Source of the DNA: an uncultured Pseudomonadota bacterium | GTDB lineage: Bacteria; Pseudomonadota; Gammaproteobacteria; Burkholderiales; Eutrophovitaceae | Length of the DNA: 5,771 bases | Assembly (NCBI GenBank): GCA_913057845.1 | Contig: CAJXPC010000127.1 | Location: forward strand, 1-5,771 | Direction: 5' to 3' | In this document: in pieces, positions 1 through 5,736 of the stretch | Numbering within the stretch: the stretch's first letter is position 1 | How the letters are laid out: each line of letters opens with the position of its first letter | Made by a program: the position numbers and the translations under genes | The notes under the pieces: model-generated | Database searches by the model: none | What the model saw: only the letters and a program-made list of their open reading frames with translations | What the model was told of the DNA's origin: nothing

Positions 1-42
1 CCTCTCTATTCGTCGGCAGCGTCAGATGTGTATAAGAGACAG
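1..42 (+). other. Nextera i5-side library adapter (sequencing artefact, not genomic)
   Basis: Bases 10-23 read TCGTCGGCAGCGTC and bases 24-42 read AGATGTGTATAAGAGACAG. Together these are the Illumina Nextera read-1 adapter ending in the 19-bp Tn5 mosaic end. Bases 2-9 (CTCTCTAT) match the Nextera i5 index known as N502/S502, and base 1 fits the last base of the P5 segment. Genomic sequence begins at about base 43. Any ORF called from the ATG at base 26 carries the adapter-encoded residues MCIRD, followed by a serine codon that spans the adapter junction. The match is exact over all 33 adapter bases, so chance resemblance to a natural Tn5 end is very unlikely. Confidence 0.98.
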
Positions 43-43
43 T

Positions 44-460
44 ACCTGGACGGTCATTAAAGACTTAAAACGACGTGGCGTCACTATCGTACTGACCACC
101 CACTATATAGAAGAAGCCGAGGAGATAGCTGATCGTGTGGCTGTAATTAATAGCGGAAAAATCATTTTAATCGAAGAGAAAAATGAATTAATGAAACGCT
201 TAGGTACAAAACAGCTGTTTATTGAATTGGAAAGGCCGATATCAGAGATTCCTGAAAGTCTTAAGGGCTTCGATGTTCAGTTTGAACATGGTGGTGCTCG
301 ACTTGTCTATCGGTATGACGCTAACAGGAAGCAAACAGATGTCCACGCTGTATTAGGTATCTTTACCGGGGAACACATTGCTATAAGGGACGTTCAGACA
401 TACCAAAGCTCCTTAGAGGATATTTTTGTCAGTCTGGTAGCAGAGGGGAGGAGCTCTTGA
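44..460 (+). CDS. ABC-2 type exporter ATPase, C-terminal part only (5' truncated by contig end)
   Basis: This is the nucleotide-binding subunit of an ABC exporter of the YadG/CcmA-like (ABC-2, multidrug-type) family, expected on the cytoplasmic face of the inner membrane, where it would power the permease encoded next. Only the last 138 residues are genuine. They contain the end of the ATPase domain, with the H-loop (TTHYIEEAEE, His codon at 101-103), then the beta-strand ADRVAVINSGKI and the family's C-terminal extension ending in SSLEDIFVSLVAEG. Walker A, Q-loop, signature, Walker B and D-loop are all upstream of the contig edge; family members are near 300 residues, so more than half is missing. 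An apparent ATG at 26 lies in adapter and is not a start. The TGA stop overlaps the TTG start of the permease, implying translational coupling. The substrate cannot be told from sequence. Confidence 0.93.
   Translation, partial: TWTVIKDLKRRGVTIVLTTHYIEEAEEIADRVAVINSGKIILIEEKNELMKRLGTKQLFIELERPISEIPESLKGFDVQFEHGGARLVYRYDANRKQTDVHAVLGIFTGEHIAIRDVQTYQSSLEDIFVSLVAEGRSS
443..453 (+). promoter_or_regulatory. Ribosome binding site for the TTG-started permease
   Basis: The purine run GAGGGGAGGAG lies inside the 3' end of the ATPase gene. GGGGAG ends 6 nt before the TTG at 457, whereas the next in-frame ATG (472) is 18 nt beyond the run. The spacing therefore favours TTG as the start. Confidence 0.7.
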
Positions 461-1218
461 ATATTTATGCAATGAGAGCCATCTATCATTTTGAAATGGC
501 TCGAACCTTTCGCGCACCGCTGCAATCAATTGCGTCGCCAGTCATATCAACCATTCTTTATTTTGTTGTCTTTGGGTCGGCCATAGGTAGTCGAATGACC
601 ATGATTGATAGTGTGCCTTATGGCGTATTTATCGTCCCTGGGCTCATTATGCTCACTGTCATTATGCAGTCAGTGGCTAATGCTTCCTTTGGCATTTATT
701 TCCCAAAATATCTTGGGACCATCTATGAACCACTGTCTGCGCCCATCTCGCCATGGGAAATGGTGGTCGGATACGTCGGTGCCGCAACCACAAAATCCAT
801 CGCGCTCGGTCTTATTATTCTCGCGGTCTCATTTCTCTTCGTACCTATTACGATATTGCATCCGTTTGTGATGTTATTGTTTCTGTTCATCACTTCTTTC
901 GCGTTTAGCTTGCTGGGGTTCATCATCGGGATTTGTGCGCGAAATTTTGAGCAATTGAATATCGTGCCGACCCTTATTTTGACGCCACTTGTTTTTTTAG
1001 GCGGTAGTTTCTATTCCATAAAAATATTACCGCCGATATGGCAAACGATAACGCTGTTTAACCCCGCGCTATATCTTATCTCTGGATTTAGGTGGGCATT
1101 TTTCGGTGTGTCAGATGTTCCCGTCACATTATCCTTGGCCGCGATTGGTTTCTTTAGCATATTACTTTTCGGGATTGTTTCCTGGATATTCTCCTCGGGA
1201 TATCGGTTGAGAAACTGA
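457..1218 (+). CDS. ABC-2 type transporter permease (YadH-like)
   Basis: This is the inner-membrane permease of an ABC-2 exporter and partner of the ATPase just upstream. The 253-residue length is typical for single-domain ABC2_membrane proteins. Six hydrophobic segments are visible at about residues 22-44, 57-77, 103-129, 136-160, 169-187 and 226-246. Family hallmarks similar to E. coli YadH as I remember it include YFVVFGSAIGSR (35-46), FIVPGLIML (58-66), the PTLILTPLVFLGGSFYS block (171-187) and NPALYLISGFRWAFFGV (202-218). The start is TTG in a 4-nt overlap with the ATPase stop, supported by a strong purine-rich ribosome binding site; the alternative ATG at 472 would remove only five residues. 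YadGH-type pairs are annotated as multidrug or uncharacterised exporters, so the substrate is unknown. The gene is complete, ending in TGA at 1216-1218. Confidence 0.93.
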   Translation: MNIYAMRAIYHFEMARTFRAPLQSIASPVISTILYFVVFGSAIGSRMTMIDSVPYGVFIVPGLIMLTVIMQSVANASFGIYFPKYLGTIYEPLSAPISPWEMVVGYVGAATTKSIALGLIILAVSFLFVPITILHPFVMLLFLFITSFAFSLLGFIIGICARNFEQLNIVPTLILTPLVFLGGSFYSIKILPPIWQTITLFNPALYLISGFRWAFFGVSDVPVTLSLAAIGFFSILLFGIVSWIFSSGYRLRN

Positions 1219-1341
1219 TACGCTCGTGATGAAATTAAAGAGGGTGCCTTTAGGGATAAATAAAAAAACGCTCGCCCTAAATTAGACAAGAACCTTAAAG
1301 TTACCCTTCTGGATGTCAGTCGGTAATTATGGTCGATGCGT

Positions 1342-1370
1342 GATCTCACCAGTCCGTTTTTTTGTATAAT
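1342..1370 (+). promoter_or_regulatory. Probable sigma-70 type promoter for the outer-membrane protein gene
   Basis: A consensus TATAAT -10 box lies at 1365-1370, after a run of seven Ts. The -35 region at 17-bp spacing (1342-1347, GATCTC) is poor, so the promoter may depend on an activator or on the T-tract. Transcription would start near 1377 and leave a leader of about 60 nt. The remainder of the 218-nt gap (1219-1341) shows no clear gene; it holds only a weak TTTAGGG/CCCTAAA inverted repeat at 1249-1281 with no T-run. Confidence 0.45.
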
Positions 1371-1436
1371 ACGATTCGGCATTTTGCATGAGGTTACTGG
1401 GATCTCAGCTGCCTATAAATATTTAGGAAAACATCA

Positions 1437-2141
1437 ATGAATATGAAATCTTATTTGATTGGCATCAGTGTGACCGGTGCAATTGCTTTCATGCCATTTT
1501 CTGTGTTGGCGGATTGGAAGGAAGGGTGGACAGGTGATGTCCGTTATAAATATGTTGTTTCATCCGATGCGGGTGGTACTGATACAGTTACTGGTGATAA
1601 CAACGAATTTGTCGCATTTAACGGTGATGCCGTCGATGGCGAGAGTGGTTTGGGATTCGCTATAGGAAAAAAAATCGATAACATTGGTGTCAGCTTGGCC
1701 TATGAACGAATGGGTGTCACGTACGATCTTACTGGCTCTGTTCAAGCCGATGGTGATGTGGATCTAGGTTCGAAAGTCGATTTTGATATTGATACGTGGA
1801 TGTTAGAAGTGGACTACACCATTGTGATCAACGATTCGTTTAGCGGGAATTTATTGGCAGGTATTGGTCAGTCAACATTTGATTTTTCAGCTAACAGCGC
1901 CGCGGTTGTTCGGGCGAATGGTTCTATCGTAAATGTAGGAGATACCTCAGATAATACCGAGACGACTATTCGTCTTGGTGCAGGGGTTGGTTATAAGCTT
2001 TCTGATAGAGCTACGTTGTTAACCATGCTTCAGTATACGGATTACGGCACTGCAGACTTGAAGATTGCTAATGGAGCAACAACGACAGGGGTAGATGTCG
2101 AAACAACCGAGTTATCGGTCAGGGTGAAGTTTAATTTCTAG
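1437..2141 (+). CDS. Outer-membrane beta-barrel protein, probably eight-stranded, function unknown
   Basis: This is a 234-residue exported protein predicted to sit in the outer membrane. Residues 1-25 form a classical Sec signal peptide, with Lys4, a hydrophobic core and a VLA cleavage site before Asp26. The mature 209 residues consist of alternating amphipathic stretches typical of a small barrel, for example SGLGFAIGKKIDNIGVSLAYERMGV, TWMLEVDYTIVI, SGNLLAGIGQSTF, TTIRLGAGVGYKLSD and ATLLTMLQYTDYG. The chain ends RVKFNF, with the C-terminal Phe expected of a BAM-recognised beta-signal. The loops are rich in Asp, Gly, Thr and Asn. Size and pattern resemble the opacity/OmpA-like transmembrane barrel families, but there is no OmpA peptidoglycan-binding domain. 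AGGA at 1425-1428, 8 nt before the ATG, supports the start. It has its own likely promoter and a strong terminator, so it is probably monocistronic. Its role is not identifiable. Confidence 0.88.
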   Translation: MNMKSYLIGISVTGAIAFMPFSVLADWKEGWTGDVRYKYVVSSDAGGTDTVTGDNNEFVAFNGDAVDGESGLGFAIGKKIDNIGVSLAYERMGVTYDLTGSVQADGDVDLGSKVDFDIDTWMLEVDYTIVINDSFSGNLLAGIGQSTFDFSANSAAVVRANGSIVNVGDTSDNTETTIRLGAGVGYKLSDRATLLTMLQYTDYGTADLKIANGATTTGVDVETTELSVRVKFNF

Positions 2142-2165
2142 TCTTAGGTGCACGAGTTGAGATAT

Positions 2166-2200
2166 TAAAATTAAGGCACCTTCGCGGTGCCTTAATTTTA
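2166..2200. terminator. Strong, probably bidirectional Rho-independent terminator
   Basis: A perfect 15-bp inverted repeat (2166-2180 with 2186-2200) encloses a 5-nt loop, TTCGC. The GC-rich upper stem GGCACC/GGTGCC is flanked by an A-rich left arm and a T-rich right arm, so each strand has a U-rich 3' side. It lies 24 nt after the stop of the outer-membrane protein gene and 90 nt beyond the stop of the convergent carbonic anhydrase gene, so it can serve both. Confidence 0.88.
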
Positions 2201-2290
2201 TCTGTGATGGAATGACGTAAGTCAGCTTAGAGCCCCGTTGGCATAAGTAGTGCCGTAGGGTTACGCAAAGGAAGACTCAAGTGGGATAGT

Positions 2291-2872
2291 TTACGAAGCT
2301 TTTCCTGCCTCCGTTGCTTCAGAAACTTCCTCTAATTGCCCTGTTTTGCAGTTGTATATGTATCCGTAGATGGGGATATCTTTGGGAACCATAGAGTTGT
2401 TTCGTATTCTTTGGACATCCTCAACAACACTCTTGGCGTTATCTTTAAAAGGTAACCAATTGATATACTTGCCATCATGAGTTCCGCCGCCAGCATTGCT
2501 GTCATGCCAACCAGTGGCATCCGCTGATGCGGTTTTTAAACTTCCAGATAATAAATTACCCATTATTTCATTATCGAATAACTGCATACCACAGTCAGTA
2601 TGGTGGATGACAAACCACTCCTTTGTTCCAAGAAGTTTATATGAGATAACCAGCGACCTAATTGCATCATCACTCGCTCTTCCGCCAGCATTTCTGATGA
2701 CGTGCGCATCTCCTTCAGCGAGGCCAGCGTATTTAGCCGGGTCTAATCGTGCATCCATACACGTCAGGATTGCGAATTGTCTACCAGGAGGTAGTGGTAA
2801 ATCACCCTTGTCTCCAAAATTAGCCACATAATCACTATTGGCAGCTTGAACTTCATTGACAATTTTGCTCAC
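2291..2872 (-). CDS. Beta-class carbonic anhydrase
   Basis: This is a cytoplasmic zinc enzyme that interconverts CO2 and bicarbonate. The 193-residue protein has the complete beta-class zinc site: Cys38 in TCMDARLDP with the Asp40-Arg42 dyad, then His91 and Cys94 in HHTDCGM. The HHTDCGM form resembles the Rv1284-type branch known from mycobacteria, although this protein is somewhat longer and has an insert rich in Gly, Ser and Ala at about 109-130. [15 protein letters not shown] (60-74) is another family hallmark. The C-terminal [15 protein letters not shown] is the usual last strand. There is no signal peptide. The start is GTG, confirmed by AGGAG at 2880-2884 with a 7-nt spacer. Its physiological role (bicarbonate supply or pH balance) is inferred from the family. 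It is separated from the upstream repeat-protein gene by 109 nt that look regulatory, so it is probably transcribed on its own. Confidence 0.95.
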   Translation of the reverse strand: MSKIVNEVQAANSDYVANFGDKGDLPLPPGRQFAILTCMDARLDPAKYAGLAEGDAHVIRNAGGRASDDAIRSLVISYKLLGTKEWFVIHHTDCGMQLFDNEIMGNLLSGSLKTASADATGWHDSNAGGGTHDGKYINWLPFKDNAKSVVEDVQRIRNNSMVPKDIPIYGYIYNCKTGQLEEVSEATEAGKAS

Positions 2873-2879
2873 TTATTTT

Positions 2880-2884
2880 CTCCT
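2880..2884 (-). promoter_or_regulatory. Ribosome binding site fixing the GTG start of the carbonic anhydrase
   Basis: On the minus strand this reads AGGAG, a consensus Shine-Dalgarno core, 7 nt before the GTG at 2872-2870. No in-frame ATG is nearby, so the GTG start is well supported. Confidence 0.85.
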
Positions 2885-2894
2885 CAAGTTATAT

Positions 2895-2946
2895 AAATAC
2901 TTAATTTAGTTTATATCTGAGTCTGTGCAAAAAACAAATACTTAAT
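2895..2946. repeat. 11-bp direct repeat upstream of the carbonic anhydrase gene
   Basis: AAATACTTAAT occurs at 2895-2905 and again at 2936-2946, 41 bp apart start to start, which is about four helical turns. Each copy is followed on the + strand by TTTAGTT, at 2905-2911 and 2952-2958. The spacing and position would suit a pair of operator sites flanking a promoter. The region is strongly AT-rich, however, so coincidence or a small duplication is also possible. Confidence 0.4.
2910..2937 (-). promoter_or_regulatory. Possible promoter for the carbonic anhydrase gene
   Basis: On the minus strand, TTGTTT (2937-2932) and TATAAA (2915-2910) are separated by 16 bp and lie upstream of the AGGAG site. 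Both hexamers are imperfect and the sequence is AT-rich, so this is only a candidate. It lies between the two copies of the AAATACTTAAT repeat. Confidence 0.3.
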
Positions 2947-2954
2947 AGGTATTT
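2930..2954 (-). terminator. Weak terminator-like hairpin after the repeat-protein gene
   Basis: Read on the minus strand, AAATAC and GTATTT form a 6-bp stem around a 7-nt loop, followed directly by GTTTTTTG. The stem is AT-rich and short, so termination would be inefficient. It lies just past the end of the MORN-variant gene and may separate it from the carbonic anhydrase gene. It shares bases with the direct repeat and could instead be an operator. Confidence 0.35.
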
Positions 2955-2981
2955 AGTTATGCCTATAGGTTAGACGAACCG

Positions 2982-3470
2982 TTAGTCACCAATCCTTACG
3001 CCATCTTTGAAGGTCCCTGTTTCCCATTCGGATATTTCTCCATCTTTCCAGTAACTGACCCATGGACCGTCTTGCTTACCGTTCATGTAGTTACCCTTGG
3101 AGCGCAACTGGCCATTACCCCAGTAAGTAACCCAAGAACCTTCTTGCTTACCGTTCTCCCAATACTCCTCACTCCATAAGCGTCCATCATCATAGTGATA
3201 AACCCAAGATCCTTCATGTTTGCCATTCTTGTAGTGTCCTTTGGACGATAACTCTCCATTTTTCCAGTAAACAATCCAAGAACCTTCTTGCTTGCCGTTC
3301 TCGATTGACCCGCGAGTACGTTGGTCGTCAAGCTCACCAGTGAAAGGAGTGTCAGAGGATCTCTTATAAAAAAGACCGTCACGTAATACTAGGTCGCCCA
3401 TAGACTCGCCCCAGCTAGAGAGCGGGGTGAGCGACAGGAGTAATAGAGGGATGATGAATAAGTTTTTCAT
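2982..3470 (-). CDS. Exported MORN-variant (YwqK-like) repeat protein
   Basis: This 162-residue protein has a likely Sec signal peptide (residues 1 to about 21; Lys2, then IIPLLLLSLTPLSS) with no lipobox cysteine, so it should be periplasmic or secreted. After a short lead (LVLRDGLFYKRSSDTPFTGEL, 27-47) it consists of about four tandem repeats with an exact 24-residue period. The NGK motif falls at 58, 82, 106 and 130, and the consensus is roughly NGK.EGSWV.YW.NG.L.SKG.Y. This is the MORN_2 repeat, which databases often label toxin-antitoxin system YwqK family antitoxin. No toxin gene lies beside it, so that label should not be taken as a function. No clear Shine-Dalgarno precedes the ATG, but the signal peptide supports the start. 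It lies 66 nt downstream of the DUF938 gene. The molecular role is unknown. Confidence 0.88.
   Translation of the reverse strand: MKNLFIIPLLLLSLTPLSSWGESMGDLVLRDGLFYKRSSDTPFTGELDDQRTRGSIENGKQEGSWIVYWKNGELSSKGHYKNGKHEGSWVYHYDDGRLWSEEYWENGKQEGSWVTYWGNGQLRSKGNYMNGKQDGPWVSYWKDGEISEWETGTFKDGVRIGD
3132..3302. repeat. DNA-level internal repeats within the MORN-variant gene
   Basis: The 24-residue protein period is visible as a 72-bp DNA period. The clearest pair is the 27-bp segment at 3132-3158 and its copy at 3276-3302, which lie 144 bp (two periods) apart and differ at one base. Near-identity at DNA level suggests recent internal duplication or gene conversion between repeat units, and such tracts can change copy number. 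Confidence 0.8.
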
Positions 3471-3536
3471 CGTAGAACTTTACTATGAAAAAGGGATGGA
3501 TACACCTAGAACACTATTCCATGCTAATGAGGGTAT

Positions 3537-4142
3537 CTACCGATTGGGTAAGCCGGCATGGTGCCAATGCAGAAAACGATTGTTGGCAGGCATTGTCTTG
3601 TCATCAACCAAGATGAAACCAATACGCTCTGCGAGCTCATTAATCCATTCAAAGTCACGAATGCTGCTCTCAGGGTTTCGTTCTTTTAACCAGCGATCAA
3701 AGTCGGCATTACTGCCTGCGGTATATTGACCCTGATAGTTAAATGGACCATATATGATTAAATCAGCATGATCAGTAGTAATTGTACTGATCAGTTTAAA
3801 AAAATCTTTAACGTGCTGCTCAGACATGATGTGTAGGGTGTTACAGGAGTAGATCGCATCATATTGACGTTTAATAGAAGTCGTTGATACATCCAGTTCT
3901 ATGGGGGCTAACAGGTTACTCAAATTGGCATCATCAACCCACATCTGTATGCCAGCTAAGTTTTCCTGAACATCACTGCATTGCCAATTGAGCCATGGCA
4001 TAAGCTTGGCAAAATACGCGGCATGCTGAGCGGTTCCAGAACCGATTTCCAGCACATCATGAACGTTTTTCAGTATGGGGCTGATTGCTAAAAAAATCGG
4101 CTCTTGGTTTCGTTCACATGCTGGTGAGAATGGTTTTTCCAT
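3537..4142 (-). CDS. DUF938 family SAM-dependent methyltransferase-like protein
   Basis: This 201-residue cytoplasmic protein belongs to the DUF938 (METTL26-like) family, a class I methyltransferase fold with no established substrate. The family's N-terminal signature FSPACERNQEPI is at residues 5-16. The SAM-binding loop, VLEIGSGTAQHAAYFA, begins near residue 30. The acidic residue after strand 2 is in WQCSDVQ, and YDAIYSCNTLHIMS supplies the strand-4 region. The late family motif SNADFDRWLKERNPESSIRDFEW is intact, and the protein ends near FLHWHHAGLP. I chose the ATG at 4142 because it directly precedes the signature; an in-frame TTG two codons upstream (4148) is possible. Neither start has a good Shine-Dalgarno site. 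The gap to the thioredoxin-like gene is 54 nt, so co-transcription is plausible. Confidence 0.9.
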   Translation of the reverse strand: MEKPFSPACERNQEPIFLAISPILKNVHDVLEIGSGTAQHAAYFAKLMPWLNWQCSDVQENLAGIQMWVDDANLSNLLAPIELDVSTTSIKRQYDAIYSCNTLHIMSEQHVKDFFKLISTITTDHADLIIYGPFNYQGQYTAGSNADFDRWLKERNPESSIRDFEWINELAERIGFILVDDKTMPANNRFLHWHHAGLPNR

Positions 4143-4196
4143 AGACAATTAAGATTTAAAGTTTCAAGGTGGGCGTAAAGCCTTTCGGTTTAAAAA

Positions 4197-4745
4197 CTAA
4201 TTTCGCCACTTAATGGAACAACCTATTGAGGGGAGTTGTTCCTTAGGGCCTTTCCCAGTTTCAGCAATCAGGTGCATGGCATTTAAGAGTTCTGGATTCC
4301 GGTTGTTTGTGCTCCCCATTGGATCATCATCAATGCGACCGCGATATTGCAATTTGCCATCCGAATTTAAGCCGAAGAAGTCTGGAGTGCATATTGCGCC
4401 ATATTCGCGTCCGACCGACTGATCTTCATCAATGAGATAGGGGAATGAAAAGCCATATTTCTTGGCAAATAATTTCATATTCTCTGGAGAATCGGCACCA
4501 TGATGTTCATAGTCATTTGACATGATGGCAAGCACATTAATTCCTTCTGCCATCAATTGCTGACAATCATTAGCCAAGCGCGCTGCAATACGTTGAACAT
4601 ATGGGCAGTGATTACATATGAACGTGATCAGAAGCCCATCCTTACCCAATTGATCACTCATGGTGAAGTGTTGGCCATGAGCATCTTTTAGTGTGAAGTC
4701 GGGCGCATCCCAGCCAAAATCACAAATGGGCGTGTCTAATAACAT
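4197..4745 (-). CDS. Thioredoxin-fold protein, AhpC/TSA-Redoxin-like, with CNHC motif
   Basis: This soluble thioredoxin-superfamily protein of 182 residues probably acts as a cytoplasmic thiol oxidoreductase or peroxiredoxin-like enzyme. The entry segment FGWDAPDFTLKDAHG (10-24) is typical of the redoxin/AhpC-TSA fold. The putative active site is Cys44-Asn-His-Cys47 in FICNHCPYVQRIA. The cis-proline region is CTPDFFGL (119-126), which carries another cysteine, and the C-terminal PSIGCSIKWR adds Cys176, a conserved tail in this thioredoxin family protein group. There is no signal peptide, unlike ResA- or DsbE-type proteins. I chose ATG 4745 because GGAAAG lies 6 nt upstream and the N-terminus then matches what I recall of relatives. 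A GTG at 4772, with GAGG 7 nt upstream, would add nine residues and cannot be excluded. The substrate is unknown. It begins 48 nt after the oxidoreductase gene. Confidence 0.88.
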   Translation of the reverse strand: MLLDTPICDFGWDAPDFTLKDAHGQHFTMSDQLGKDGLLITFICNHCPYVQRIAARLANDCQQLMAEGINVLAIMSNDYEHHGADSPENMKLFAKKYGFSFPYLIDEDQSVGREYGAICTPDFFGLNSDGKLQYRGRIDDDPMGSTNNRNPELLNAMHLIAETGKGPKEQLPSIGCSIKWRN

Positions 4746-4793
4746 TTTTAACTTTCCGTAAAAGTGTGACACCGAAGTGCCTCACTACTGTTC

Positions 4794-5735
4794 TTAATGC
4801 AAGCCTTCGAGCACGTTCTTACCGATGACGCGTCCGCTTTCTTGTTGCTTGTGAGCTTCAACAATAGTCTTGGGACTGAGCTTACCGAGATTATTGGTCA
4901 CCGTTGATATCAGTGTGCCATCGTCCAGCATTTTAGAAACACGGTTAAGAATTTTGTGTTGCTCATCCATGTCAGGGGTGTTGAACATGGGACGGGTGAA
5001 CATTAGTTCCCAAGCAAAACGAAGGGCTTTTTGCTTACCTGATTTAATATTTAGAACCTCCGGATCATCGATAAAGGCAACTGCACCACGAGGCTTGATC
5101 AGGTTGATGATGGCGTCAAAATGGCCCTCTGTACCTGTCAAGGCGGCTACATATTTTGGTTGAATCCCCAATGCCTCGATCTCCGTATCAATTGGTTTGC
5201 TATGATCAATGACGTGATCCGCCCCCATTTTCTTGACCCAATCGATGGTGTCTTGGCGGGATGCTGTTGCGATAACAGTAAGTTTAGTCAGTTTTTTTGC
5301 AAGTTGGATAAGTATAGAACCAACACCGCCAGCACCACCAATGACCAGAATTGCTTCATTGTCGCTCTCTGTAATACCGAGACTGTCAAAAAGCAGTTCC
5401 CAGGCTGTGATGGAAGTTAAAGGAATGCCAGCGGCTTCGGCCATGCCAATTGAAGACGGTTTTTTACCAACAATGCGCTCATCAACAACATGCAGTTCTG
5501 AGTTCGTGCCAGGGCGTGTAATATCACCAGCGTAGAAGACTTCGTCGCCAATGCTGAATTTTGATACGGCACTACCAATTTTTTTAACAATCCCTGCTGC
5601 ATCATAACCGAGGACTTTTGGTGCCCCCTCAGGTTCAGCACGTTTACGAACCTTTGTATCAACTGGGTTCAATGAAACGCCATGCACCTCGACAAGAAGG
5701 TCGTGCACGCCGACATCTGGGATGTCAGTTGAAAA
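4794..5735 (-). CDS. Zinc-free alcohol dehydrogenase / quinone oxidoreductase-like protein (MDR family), N-terminus missing
   Basis: This is a medium-chain dehydrogenase/reductase of the group annotated as zinc-binding alcohol dehydrogenase family protein (TIGR02817-like), presumably using NAD(P)H to reduce quinones or enones in the cytoplasm. The 313 genuine residues show the GroES-like domain ([17 protein letters not shown], 15-31; [10 protein letters not shown], 41-50; [11 protein letters not shown], 60-70) and the Rossmann nucleotide-binding domain with GGAGGVGS at 133-140. GYDAAG replaces the GHE zinc-ligand motif and the structural-zinc cysteines are absent, so the family name is misleading. 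The gene runs off the right end. From the family's usual length I estimate that about 20-30 residues are lost. An apparent start at 5765 is adapter sequence: the [10 protein letters not shown] segment there is not real. The gene ends with TAA, 48 nt before the thioredoxin-like gene. Confidence 0.92.
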   Translation of the reverse strand, partial: FSTDIPDVGVHDLLVEVHGVSLNPVDTKVRKRAEPEGAPKVLGYDAAGIVKKIGSAVSKFSIGDEVFYAGDITRPGTNSELHVVDERIVGKKPSSIGMAEAAGIPLTSITAWELLFDSLGITESDNEAILVIGGAGGVGSILIQLAKKLTKLTVIATASRQDTIDWVKKMGADHVIDHSKPIDTEIEALGIQPKYVAALTGTEGHFDAIINLIKPRGAVAFIDDPEVLNIKSGKQKALRFAWELMFTRPMFNTPDMDEQHKILNRVSKMLDDGTLISTVTNNLGKLSPKTIVEAHKQQESGRVIGKNVLEGLH

Positions 5736-5736
5736 C

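Noticed and set aside
24..42. A Tn5 (IS50) mosaic end that might indicate a natural transposon boundary, with a matching inverted copy at 5737-5755
   Set aside because: Both copies are fused to the synthetic Nextera arms, and the left one also to an index. This is library adapter, not an integrated element.
1249..1281. TTTAGGG/CCCTAAA inverted repeat after the permease as a terminator
   Set aside because: The loop is 19 nt, the stem only 7 bp and no T-run follows, so it is not convincing as a Rho-independent terminator.
1229..1285. An 18-codon ORF (MKLKRVPLGINKKTLALN) after the permease
   Set aside because: Very short, no Shine-Dalgarno and no recognisable pattern; such ORFs are expected by chance.
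1011..1382. A 123-codon open frame on the minus strand across the permease end and the gap
   Set aside because: It mostly mirrors the coding frame of a well-supported permease, has no recognisable domain and no ribosome site that I can see.
1342..1407. GATCTCA repeated at 1342-1348 and 1401-1407 as operator sites for the barrel gene
   Set aside because: Seven bases is too short to stand out, and the surrounding bases do not extend the match.
2982..3470. Toxin-antitoxin module suggested by YwqK-type repeats
   Set aside because: The protein has a signal peptide and neither neighbour (DUF938 methyltransferase-like protein, carbonic anhydrase) resembles a toxin.
4174..4196. AAAGCC/GGTTT hairpin between the thioredoxin-like and DUF938 genes as a terminator
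   Set aside because: The stem is short with a bulge, and on the minus strand it is not followed by a T-run.
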